DNA of 64,000 nt, taken from assembly GCA_050084985.1 (NCBI GenBank), contig JBITNC010000001.1, positions 185,256,001 through 185,320,000 of the forward strand, read 5' to 3'. The position numbers were made by a program, and so were the translations under genes. Source of the stretch: Nageia nagi (taxonomy: Eukaryota; Pinophyta). The notes beneath the pieces were generated by a model. It saw only the letters and a list, made by a program, of their open reading frames with translations. It was not told the DNA's origin and made no database searches. Shown in pieces: positions 1-9,417 of the stretch. The number at the start of each line of letters is the position of its first letter. Within the stretch, counting starts at the first letter, position 1.

Positions 1-1690
1 TTATTTAAAAGAACTTTAATAGATGAGGGTTCAACCATAAATATAATTTCAGACGTTGCATATAAAAAGCAAAATTTACCAAAATCAATTATCTTAGCTC
101 CTTTGCAAATTAGAGCTTTTAGTGATGCAGTGTGTTCAACCTTGGGATCGATAGTGCTGCCAATTACAGTAGGTGCTAAAACCGTCCAAACTTTATTACA
201 TATAATTGAAGGAAATATTATACAATATAATGTTCTTTTAGGATGTCCATGGATTAGAGAAATGTAATGTGTTCCATCAACTTATCATGGATGTTTAAAG
301 TACATCTACAAGGATAAAGTTCATTATGTGTTTAAAGACCCAGATCCTTATTCACATTGTAATTTAATTTTTGATACAAATGAAGTGACATTACCATCTC
401 CCAATCTATCAACTATCTTAATGAACAAAAATATGAATCAATCTGAATTCATAAAAGTAAAAAATGATATAGTTATATAAGATAAAGATACTTGGGAAAA
501 AGTTGCTAAAACTTTAGATGAAAAGCATGGAGCGTCTTCATAAAAACAAGTAAATACTACATATAATAATAACTCATCCGATGTATATCTAGTAAAGATT
601 AAATTAATGGATTTAAGGATGGGAGAATATGATGTAGATGATGTGGTATTTAGTATACCTTCATCATAAGAGATGGGAAGATTATCTGAATCACCTAGTG
701 TGATTGGACAAATAGTGCCTTTAGGTGAAGTACCTAATCAAACAATGTTCATCTATGCGGGAATAGTAGATCCTATATCAACAATATCCAATCAAATATA
801 TGAAGGATATTTCAATAATGATATGAAATATTTATCGCCATGTTCAAGAACATTTGTCTTAAACTATTTTAACAAATGTAATTGGCAAGGACGAGGATTG
901 GGTCGATATGAACAAGGTCCCCGAGAAATAATTGAATTATAATACCAAGATCCCACTGATAAAAGTGGATTAGGTTATAAGAATGGATATAAAAATCTTG
1001 ATAAATTAGGAAATTTAGAAGAAGAAAATTTGGATTATAACGAAGAAATCTTAGAGAAAAAATCCATAATACAAGAAGTTGTTGATATAAGTGAAGGACA
1101 ATTAAGTGAAATGGATGTCTTAGAAGGTGTCGAAAGGCTCTTTATTAATAATATTGAGCCACTCTGGAGTCATTTGGGTTTACCAAGACATATATAAGAA
1201 AAAATAAATAAAAATGTCGAATCATCAATCATTTCATATGCATATATACCATCAGTAAATATGGTTACAATAAAAGAGAATGATATTGAAGATCAAAATA
1301 ATGAACGAATAGATGAAGATAACAAAAATCAAAATTTAATCAAAATAATAGCCAATACTTCTACAGATGAAATGATTGCTGATTTCTCTCTTATATCATC
1401 TAATCCTTCGGTACATGAATTCAAAAATGTAGATCACATACTTGGTTCCTATGAAAGTCAAGTATGCACGAATAAACAAACTCAAGAATATGATGAAGAA
1501 TATAGTATTAATGACAATGGCTAGATACCAGTACCAAATCAATTAGAAGAAGGGTCGCATATGCTTACTGAAAAGGTTTTAGAAATAAATATTAGTAATG
1601 ATCCTCAAAATCCTAAAATTATTCAATTAGGAGAAAACCTCACGAAAAATGAACGAGAAAAGATTATAACCTTATTAAAAAAATGAGAAA
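1..1690 (+). pseudogene. Tat-type Ty3/gypsy pol N-terminal part: aspartic protease and linker with G-patch-like motif (element A)
   Basis: One reading frame (frame 1) runs from base 1 to about 2,100, broken by stops near 265, 478, 541, 667, 940, 1195, 1522 and 1684. The opening residues LIDEGSTINIIS fit the D-S/G-G active-site region of a retroviral-type aspartic protease with the middle residue changed, and LLGCPWIREM near 240-264 fits the family's second conserved block. At about 880-930 the translation reads NWQGRGLGRYEQG, a glycine-rich G-patch-like motif, followed by GLGY near 970. A motif of this kind between protease and RT is a feature of Tat/Ogre-lineage elements (family knowledge). 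The frame leads directly into the RT. The gag gene would lie upstream, outside the window. Confidence 0.75.
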
Positions 1691-2640
1691 AGGTATTTGC
1701 ATGGTCATATGCAGACATGCCTAGGATAGATCCTAAATTAGTAGTACATAATTTAGCATTAAAGCCTGATGCTAAACCCATTAAACAAAAATTACGTAAG
1801 ATGCATCCTACTATAGCATTAATGGTAAAAGAAGAACTCCAAAAATTATTAGAAGTAAAATTTATACAACCTATAGATTATTCAGATTGGATATCTAATA
1901 TGGTACCTGTGAAAAAACCAAGTGGAAAAATAAGAATATGCACAGATTTTTGTGATCTTAACAAAGCTTGTCCTAAAGATGATTTCCCACTACCTAGCAG
2001 CGACAATCTGGTAGATTCAACAGTAGGACATGATATGTTATCATTGATGGATGGGTTTTCTAGTTATAATCAAATAAAAATAGCTACTAAAGATCAACAT
2101 AAATGGCTTTTATAACTCCTTGGGGTACCTTTTGTTATAAAGTTATGCCTTTTGGATTGAAAAATGCTGGGGCAACTTATCAAAAAGCTATGACTTATAT
2201 ATTCCATGACTATATGCACAACATAGTAGAAGATTATGTCGATGATTTGTTGGTTAGATCTAAATATCGAGTAGATCATGGAAAAGATCTAATTAAAGTC
2301 TTAGATAGATTGTTAGAACATAAAGTAAGGTTAAATCCAAAAAAATGTGTTTTTGGTATAACTTCAGGAAAATTATTAGGATTTATTATGTCTTGACGAG
2401 GAATTGAAATAGATCCTAATAAAGTGAAGGCAGTAGTAGATATGCCACCTCCTGCAAATCTAAAATAATTACAGAGTTTACAGGGCAAGTTACAAGCCAT
2501 TAGAAGGTTTATAGCTCAACTTTCTGATAAATGTAAACCATTTACAAAATTATTAAAAAAGGGAATAGAATATCATTGGGGCAAAGAGCAACAAGATGCA
2601 TTTGATGAAATTAAAAGATATTTATTATCTCCTCCTGTCT
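1691..2640 (+). pseudogene. Reverse transcriptase of Tat-type element A
   Basis: RT of a Ty3/gypsy element, which would copy element RNA into cDNA in the virus-like particle. Frame 1 shows the N-terminal blocks (VFAWSYADMPRIDP, FIQPIDYSDWISNMVPVKK, GKIRICTDFCDLNKACPKDDFPLP). Near 2,100 the frame shifts to frame 3, where TPWGTFCYKVMPFGLKNAGA and the catalytic box DYVDDLLV (about 2,237-2,260) are intact. Further stops occur at 2,395 and 2,466. The thumb/connection region continues to about 2,640. Catalytic aspartates are preserved, but the frameshift and stops make it inactive. The preceding G-patch-like motif and the two RNase H domains that follow place it in the Tat lineage. Confidence 0.85.
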
Positions 2641-3090
2641 TAAGTCCACCAAGAAAATATGTACCCTTCTTGTTATATATTTCAGTTACTGAAACTGCCT
2701 TAGGGACAATGCTTGCTCAAAAGAATGAACACAATAAAGAGCAAGCTATATATTATTTGAGTAGAACCTTAGTGAGCTGCGAGATTAAGTATAATATTTG
2801 GAAAAATTATGTCTTGCTATCATTTTTGCTACTAAAAAACTTTGACATTATATGCTTAATCATACAACATATGTCATTTCTAAAGTAGATCCATTGAAAC
2901 ATATGATGAATAAAACTTATCAAAATTCAAGAACTATAAAATGGATAATGCACTTAACCGAATTTGATTTACATTTTATTGGACAAAAGTCAATAAAAGG
3001 ACAAGTAATTGCTGATTATCTTGCTGAGGCCCCATTGCAAGATGATAAACCACTTATCATTGAATTACCCAATGATGGAGTGTTTTAATT
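2641..3090 (+). pseudogene. First RNase H domain of element A pol
   Basis: This is the RNase H that directly follows RT in all Ty3/gypsy elements, where it would degrade the RNA strand of the hybrid. It starts in frame 3 (YVPFLLYISVTETALGTMLAQ, then AIYYLSRTLVS) and a frameshift near 2,845 moves it to frame 2 (DPLKHMMNKT, then WIMHLTEFDLHF, VIADYLAEAP). The usual catalytic aspartate at the start of the domain reads YIS, so it is already degraded at that site, as is common in Tat elements that carry a second RNase H. A stop at 3,086 ends this portion, and the same frame continues into the next domain. Confidence 0.7.
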
Positions 3091-3765
3091 AGATGAAATT
3101 GAAATACCTGTAGAACATGAAAATGATTGGGATATGACAATACACTTTGATGGTTCTCGATGTGAACAAGGTGGTGGAGCAGGTGTTGTATTCATAACAC
3201 TGCAAGGTATCCCTATACCTTATTCATTTAAACTAAAATTTCCTTGTACTAATAATAATGCGGAATATGAAGCTTTGATATTAGCATTAAAAACTGCTAT
3301 TAAATTAAAACTTAAAAGAATAAAGCTTATTGGATATTCTTTACTCATTGTAAATCAAGTGAAAGGAATTTATCAATGTAAAGAGCCTTTACTTCAAAAG
3401 TATAAAGCGTTAGTTGAAGAATTATTAAAATCTTTTGACCGATTTATTATAGAAGCGGCACCAAGATCATCTAATAGATTTGCAGATGCTATGGCTTCTA
3501 TTGGATCTCTTATCCTAGAGGATCCTAAAAAATCTTCAATTCAAGTTGAGATAATTCAACTATCTCAATCATTGTTACAATGGGAAGATGAAGAAAAAAG
3601 TGTATTAAGTATTGACATAAATGATAAAGATAATTGGTACAAAGAATTGATAGATTTTTTAAAATTTGGAAATCTTCCTGCAAACCTTAATAAATCAGCA
3701 CGACGAGCTTTTAAAATTAAAGCAACTAAATATTATTTGTTAGGAGACATTTTACATCGATGAAA
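3091..3765 (+). pseudogene. Second (archaeal/plant-type) RNase H domain and spacer of element A pol
   Basis: A second RNase H follows the first in frame 2, the dual-RNase H arrangement diagnostic of the Tat lineage. Visible blocks are MTIHFDGSRCEQGGGAGVVF (first catalytic Asp), NNNAEYEALILAL (catalytic Glu), IGYSLLIVNQVKG, and RSSNRFADAMASI (final Asp). The third block normally carries an aspartate where this copy has tyrosine (GYS), so one catalytic residue is lost. After the domain a spacer (about 3,530-3,765) leads to the integrase; the frame ends in TGA at 3,761-3,763. The open reading of 209 residues is one of the longest undamaged stretches in element A. Confidence 0.8.
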
Positions 3766-4896
3766 TTTTAATGGTATTTTACTCAGATGTCTTGAATGGA
3801 ATGATGTTAAAAAGGCTATATCTTCTGCCCATGATGGAACATGTGGAGGACATTTTAATGGTGTTGCAATTGTAAAACGATTAATACGAATGGGGTATTA
3901 TTGGCCAACTATGGAAAAAGATTGTTGTGAATATGTTAAAAAATGTTTTAAATGTCAACAATACGCTCATTTATTTTCACAACCATCTCAAGAACTGCAT
4001 CCTATACAATCACTTTGGCCATTCTCTAAATGGGCATTAGATTTAATAGGACAAATTACACCTACATCTTCTGGTGGACATAAGTTCATAATTACAGCGA
4101 CTGAATATTTTACCAAATGGGTAGAGGCTATTCCCATGACTTCCACTGTTGGCTCACGAATCGCAAATTTTATAGAAAATTATATTATATGTAGATTTGG
4201 TGTGCCAAAGCAATTAATTATGGATAATGGAAAAAATTTTAAAAAATAAGAATGTAAAACAAATATGTGATAAGTATAAGATTAAACAAAGTTTTTCCAC
4301 TCCTTATTATCCACAAGGCAATGGACAGGCAGAGGCTACTAATAAAAACTATTCGAAACATCTTAGCAAAAATAGTAAATGATTCTCATAGAGATTGGCA
4401 TATTCAAATACCAAAAGCCTTATGGGCCTATCGTACCAGTGTACGCACTCCTATTGGGGCAACACCATTCTCTTTAGTGTACAGAACAGAAGCTATCCTA
4501 CCTATAGAACTTGAGATACCATCCCTTAGAGTAAATCTGAATGAGCAAAATTCCAATGAAGAAACAAGACAGACTCGCTTAGATCAATTGTTACTTTTAG
4601 ATGAAAAACATATTAATGCTTTAGAGCATATGCATGTTTATCAGAAAAGGATAAAATGAGCCTTCGATAAAAGGGCTCTAATTCGTGAATTCAAAATAGG
4701 TGATTTGGTTTTAAAAGAAAATCAACAAACTTCACAAAAAGAATGACAGCTTAGAGATAAGTTTGCCCCAAATTAGTTAGGACCATATATCATTAAGAAA
4801 AAATTCGGTAGAGGAACTTATCATTTATCAGATTTAGAAGGAAATGAAGAACGTGAACCTATAAATATCATGCATCTTCGACCTTTCTATACATAA
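3766..4896 (+). pseudogene. Integrase and C-terminal end of element A pol
   Basis: Integrase of a Ty3/gypsy element. The HHCC zinc finger is visible in frame 2 (AHDGTCGGHFNG, then CCEYVKKCFKCQQYAH near 3,920-3,968). The catalytic core shows WALDLIGQI (first Asp, about 4,030), LIMDNGKNF (second Asp, about 4,218) and GNGQAEATNKN (Glu, about 4,320-4,350). The core is split by a stop/frameshift at 4,247-4,251 into frame 3 and by another near 4,350 into frame 1. Frame 1 then runs through HIQIPKALWAYRTSVRTPIG and the C-terminal SH3-like region (FKIGDLVLKENQQ, LGPYIIKKKFGRGTYHLSDL) to the terminal TAA at 4,894-4,896. Internal stops occur at 4,657, 4,744 and about 4,774. Confidence 0.85.
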
Positions 4897-4982
4897 AAAA
4901 AATGTGTACATCAGTTTTATTTTATTTTATTTTATTGTTAAAATAATAAATAAATAAAAGTATTAATATTTGTCAAGTGTTA

Positions 4983-6212
4983 ATGATTAAAATAGAAAAG
5001 ATGAATCTAGCAAGGGAATCTACTGAAGGTAGCATAATGCCACCACAAGTACGATTTCCACCACCGAGATATCCAGGTGATTTCGCGTTAACATATTTAT
5101 GACATAGATTCGATCTTAATCTTTTCAATTATTTACAATTGACTATTGATGAACAATATAAAAGAATATTTCAGATGTTTTGTGTTAGGAATAATGATTG
5201 GGGAGTCACGTTGTGTGGATACAAAGTAAGCATTATTTTAGATCCACCAATCTATTTCACCCATATGGAAAGAATATCACAAAGAATAATGGCTTTCTAC
5301 TTACAATGGCCTTATGGAATACCAAAGATTGTCATAAATTGTCAATTAACTAAGTATTCACTCCTTTTAGCTAGGCTGAAATACGTTGAGCAATTAACCA
5401 AAAGCCTAGAATGGATGGATGAAATCTTACATTATTTACCTCATAAAAGGGTGATTTATGATTTTTCAAATACTTTTGTGGCTTTTCCTCCTAGAACGTC
5501 ACAACAATATTATAGGCAAATTAACAGATGTTCTCGCATGCAAATGCGACACACAATTTGGGAACGAAAGTTAGCGAAAAGGCAAGCTTTGCATATTGCT
5601 GAACTTAAAACGATAAGTCAAATAAAGGTTAGAAATGAGATCATCGAAAGACTATCAAAAGAATGTGGAGTACGGAATAATGGAAGTTATCTTCTAGGGT
5701 TCAAAAATAGGTATGACAAAGACATCTTTATGAAAGTTATTCGTAACGCCCCTACTCCTTTGTACTCAAATGTTTTTTCCATGCCTACAGAAATACAACA
5801 AAAATTGGCCTTGACATTCTATGATACACGCGAATCTTACGGTTGGGATGTCAAAATAAATGGGTATCAAGTTATCGTTTGTATCAATGCCTTTGAGTTA
5901 TGGTGTTCTCCCAAATTAGAATATGATTTAATGATATATTTCTATCTTCTGTGGCCTATAGAAAAGCCCAAAATAATGGTCGATTATACTCACAACCAGA
6001 CTTTAAGATATCGAGAATGACTCATCTCAATCACACAAACCGTGATATTTGAACACTTAGATTATTGTATTCCAGAAATTTATCATAATCAAGTGGTATT
6101 AGATTTTAGTTTTTTGTTTAGTTCAACAAATTGTTCATTTAATCCTGATGCAGTTCAAACTCGATTTGAACATGTCACGAATAGATTCCTTAGAAAAATC
6201 ATAAAATCTTAA
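4983..6212 (+). pseudogene. Extra ORF downstream of pol in element A, with an internal domain duplication; family not recognised
   Basis: An approximately 410-codon frame runs from ATG 4,983-4,985 (alternative ATG at 5,001) to TAA near 6,210, interrupted only by TGA at 5,100-5,102 and TGA at 6,018-6,020. It begins 87 bases after the pol stop, on the same strand. I do not recognise the family. The frame contains two diverged copies of a roughly 110-residue module. Copy 1 (about 5,130-5,490) has DWGVTLCGYKV, FYLQWPYGIPKIVI and RVIYDFSNTF. Copy 2 (about 5,790-6,130) has YGWDVKINGYQV, FYLLWPIEKPKIMV and QVVLDFSFLF. A basic stretch (MRHTIWERKLAKRQ, near 5,545-5,590) lies between them. No signal peptide or membrane segment is seen, so an env-like role is unlikely. 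Extra ORFs after pol are known in some plant Tat/Athila elements; whether this one matches any is untested. Confidence 0.7.
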
Positions 6213-6350
6213 AAAAAAAAATTGAAAAATCATAAAATCCTAAAAAATAGAAAAATCATAAAATCCTAAAAAAAATAGAAAAATTATAAAATCCTAAAGA
6301 TTTGAAAAACCATAAAATCCTAAAATTTTTTGAAAAATACAAAACACCAA
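6190..6350 (+). repeat. A-rich short tandem repeat (AATCATAAAATCCTAAAAA type)
   Basis: About five imperfect units of 25-30 bases built on AAAATCATAAAATCCTAAAA follow one another. The first unit overlaps the last codons and stop of the preceding extra ORF, so the array appears to have grown from the 3' end of that ORF. Confidence 0.75.
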
Positions 6351-6764
6351 AAAATTATAAAATTATAAAATCTACCTAGATGGGAACATCTAGAGGTCAC
6401 TTGGCAATTGGGTGCCCTGCCCTTGTATGATGTAAATATATGTTGCATGTCATCGTAACTGTGATTATCCAGTAAATGTGTAATGTATGAAAAGATTATC
6501 TTAGAATAATCTCCTTGTTATCACTACATTCATTTTATCCTTTCTTTCATAAAGAAATGACATACCCTAGATGATATAAAAACATAAAATTTGTATGTTT
6601 GAAGAAAAATAAAAAACTCCAAACACTTAATACATTAAGAAATTCTAAGAGAATTTGAATGAAATTATTTTAAAAACATTAAGAGCAAAAAATTACATAT
6701 CTATCCTATTATTCGCTTCATCCCGAACCCAAGAATCATTTGGTAAAAAAAAAAAAAAGATATG

Positions 6765-6807
<43 letters not shown>

Positions 6808-7249
6808 TACATAATATCAATGATTCTTGGGTGATTACAATATCCTCTACCGGGGATATGGATGCCTGACTAGCAGTAGAGCAAGGTTGTAGCGGGATCA
6901 AGGTGGTTAAGCAACTTTCTATGGACCTTTATACGTTCCATATGGATGGATTAGCTCATTAATGTTTCTGAGATAATTCCATTTCAAATGATCTAAGAAG
7001 GGAAATGAATGTCACTACAAACATGGAGTTTTAGGTTTTTTATCAACATATAATAATATTGTTTTATATCATCTTAGGTTGTTAAATCTTGAAATAAAGA
7101 AAGATAAGGTAGATGTTATAATAACTTGGTTATTAATTCAAAGGTCACTTAATCCTTTTGTTATAATGAATATCCTTCATATTATATAATTTGTTGGTGT
7201 TTAGGATCACTCGTTTCATTTTGTAAAACCCATTTTTTACTATTATATC
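6351..7249. other. 3' non-coding region of element A, first part
   Basis: AT-rich sequence without supported coding potential, lying between the extra ORF and the polypurine tract of element A. It contains a (TA)n tract and a flanking inverted repeat, annotated separately. Otherwise nothing is recognised. Confidence 0.5.
6728..6831. repeat. 13-bp perfect inverted repeat enclosing poly(A) and a (TA)n microsatellite
   Basis: CCCAAGAATCATT at 6,728-6,740 is the exact reverse complement of AATGATTCTTGGG at 6,819-6,831. Between them lie an A14 run and an uninterrupted (AT)n run at about 6,768-6,802. As single strand this could fold into a hairpin. It could be a small snap-back element or chance dyad symmetry around an expanded microsatellite. 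Confidence 0.7.
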
Positions 7250-7250
7250 C

Positions 7251-7615
7251 TACCTTTGAACATTATTAAAATTTGCTTTTCTTTGGGAAAGATAAGAATG
7301 ATTAATTATTGTTCTCTTGACCAAGATAAAGTTAATGTTCATATACATTCCTAAAGTCACTATTGTTTCATGTTAAACCATGTTTTAAATATACCTATTA
7401 CCTTTGAATATTATTAAAATTTGCTTTTCTTTGGTAAGGATAAGAATGATTATTTATTGTTCTCCTAACCAAGATAAAGTTAATGTTCATATGCATCCAT
7501 ACGTCATTAGTCTCTATTACCTTTGAACATTATTAAAATTTGCTTTTCTTTGGAACGGATAAGAATGATTAATTATTGTTCTCCTGACCAAGATAAAGTT
7601 AATGTTCATAACATC
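7251..7615 (+). repeat. Three copies of a ~105-bp repeat with variable spacers
   Basis: The block beginning TACCTTTGAACATTATTAAA and ending GATAAAGTTAATGTTCATA occurs at about 7,251, 7,399 and 7,518. The copies are near identical over about 100 bases (spacings 148 and 119 bases). They lie in the 3' non-coding region of element A. No coding frame is shared. Confidence 0.85.
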
Positions 7616-8249
7616 CATAAAGAATTAGTTAATATACATATTTTAGATATTTTAAATAATATCTAAAGTCAATATAAAAATTTAAATTCATTTTGTAAAT
7701 GATGTACTAAAAGATTTATTAAGTTATCATTAGAAACTAGGATATTAATGATTAGTTATCAAATCTAAATCATGTTTGCATACATCACACAAAACCATTG
7801 TCATCATTTATAAAATATCTTATTAATTATTAAATTAATTAATAGGTTAATTAGCCGCAATTTATAATCAATCAATTATTTAAATAAATTATGTTATTTC
7901 ATGTTATCAAGTATCCTCATATAGCTCACAATTATATCTATGCATCATACATTCTGAAAGTTACATCTATCATCAACATCTATTCATCATCAAGTAATTA
8001 AAAAATAATTATTATAACCTACATAACATCACATCATACTTATTTTTATCATCAATTTATATAGAAAATGTAAGATCATGCATCAAGAGTCATAGAAACA
8101 CTATAACATACCATCCATCTATCCATCACACAATAAAAATAATCTAAACAGTACATCAAGAAAATATAACACCATAATCATCATATCAGCATGAGCCATA
8201 ATGCTAATAAATAAAAGTACATCATATATATATCATCAAAATAGGAATA
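7616..8249. other. Non-coding AT-rich part of element A 3' region
   Basis: Very AT-rich, rich in CAT/ATC simple motifs, with no frame or repeat I can support. Confidence 0.4.
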
Positions 8250-8573
8250 TCAATGTCCTCCAGTAGATACAATATCATCATGAGGATCGCCAGGATGCTC
8301 TGAAGAACCCTCATCCCTAGTAATAGATCTCAAGCCTATAGCATGTGTCCGAGGAGATACACCCCTAGCAATAGACTGAGATCGAGAAACTGATGCTGCA
8401 TGATGACTATGACTCCCTGAATGACCCAAGCCACCAGAAATTGGTGAACAAGGAAACCTTGGTGTTGGCCTAGGTGGTGAACTAGGACCATCAAAAAAAT
8501 ATCTTGGGAAACCAGGTAGCCAAAGCTCTACAGCCCTGCGATAATAATTTCGCTCTCTCAACTGATCTACCAT
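8250..8573 (-). CDS. Small antisense ORF (107 aa) in the 3' region of element A; hypothetical
   Basis: An uninterrupted minus-strand frame of 107 codons starting at ATG 8,573 sits between the pol-side ORFs and the polypurine tract, antisense to element A. Its composition differs from the surrounding AT-rich DNA. The N-terminus is basic and aromatic (RERNYYRRAVELWLPGFPRY), followed by a Pro/Ser-rich stretch (GPSSPPRPTPRFPCSPISGG) and a Ser/His/Arg-rich tail. I do not recognise the family and expect it to be largely disordered. Antisense ORFs at this position are known from some plant Tat elements (for example maize Grande), which makes the location suggestive. It may be the last exon or a fragment of a longer antisense gene, or a chance ORF in a locally GC-richer segment. 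Confidence 0.35.
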   Translation of the reverse strand: MVDQLRERNYYRRAVELWLPGFPRYFFDGPSSPPRPTPRFPCSPISGGLGHSGSHSHHAASVSRSQSIARGVSPRTHAIGLRSITRDEGSSEHPGDPHDDIVSTGGH

Positions 8574-9401
8574 GAAAACTATTTTGTTTTAAAAACCCTC
8601 GCATCATGGATTGTTAGTGATCATTATGTCGATCGTCAATGATTTAAATCAAATCGATAACCATTATTGATCGGCAACGATTCATAAGTAATCATTGGCG
8701 ATTTATATTATTTGAAAATGTACAAAATGAAGTATATTTTCTTTAAATATCTTAAAATTTATTTATGTATAGACAAAAAATTAAAAAGCTTCGTTCACTA
8801 AGGTGAAAGTGAACACATTATAAATCACATTATTTTTCGCCTAGAAGAATGCTCCAATGTCACATGACTGCCAAATACATCGGCACATGAAGGACTACTA
8901 TTGAGTAAACTTACTAGGGTAAAATGATTAAAATCGCTATTAAAACAAGTCTAAACACAAGAAATTAATATATTAATAGCAAAATATACTATTATAAAGA
9001 TAGTATTTTTACTATATAAATCCACGATGATCACTTTACAGTCATTAACAATAATAAAAGATTGTCAACGATCCTTGAATAAGTCAAATACGAAAAATAG
9101 ATCAGACTAAGTTTGAGCTAAAATGGCAAACTAGTCACAGGATGTAAGAGATCATCTCGAAACCTCGCTGTCGAGACAAAGGACAATACTATTATAATTC
9201 ATATATTAAAGCAAACTTATACGGTATAGGTGCGCTTAGACATGCAAAATGACATAATAGAAATGTCATGCAACTGTCACACAAGCTCAATACATCATCA
9301 TACCGAAAATAGTCACTGCCGAAGTTATCAACTTTATCAAACAACAAAGCTTCTCATTATATATTTTTCAAAATTATCAATCCTATCTTTGGTTGATAAT
9401 T
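8574..9401. other. Non-coding region upstream of element A polypurine tract, with CGAT-rich dyads
   Basis: No coding frame is supported. Around 8,620-8,720 and 9,018-9,085 there are clustered CGAT/ATCG motifs in dyad arrangement (GATCGTCAATGATT, GATCGGCAACGATT), unusual against the CpG-poor background. Similar clusters recur at about 11,040-11,120 and 11,585-11,790. Confidence 0.4.
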
Positions 9402-9417
9402 CAAAAAAGGGGCAAAA
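9402..9417 (+). promoter_or_regulatory. 3' polypurine tract of element A
   Basis: CAAAAAAGGGGCAAAA lies immediately before TGTAGACACTTAAAA, the expected layout of plus-strand primer tract followed by an LTR starting TG. Elements B (19,132-19,144) and D (minus, about 24,510-24,524) have the same type of junction, AAAAGG..AAA followed by TGTAGA or TATAGA. Confidence 0.75.

Noticed and set aside
1-4896. Integrated plant pararetrovirus
   Set aside because: Domain order with integrase after dual RNase H, a polypurine tract and an LTR is that of a Tat retrotransposon; pararetroviruses lack integrase and LTRs.
5139-6020. Env-like gene in element A
   Set aside because: Position after pol fits, but there is no signal peptide, membrane segment or cysteine pattern, and the protein is two copies of a soluble-looking module.
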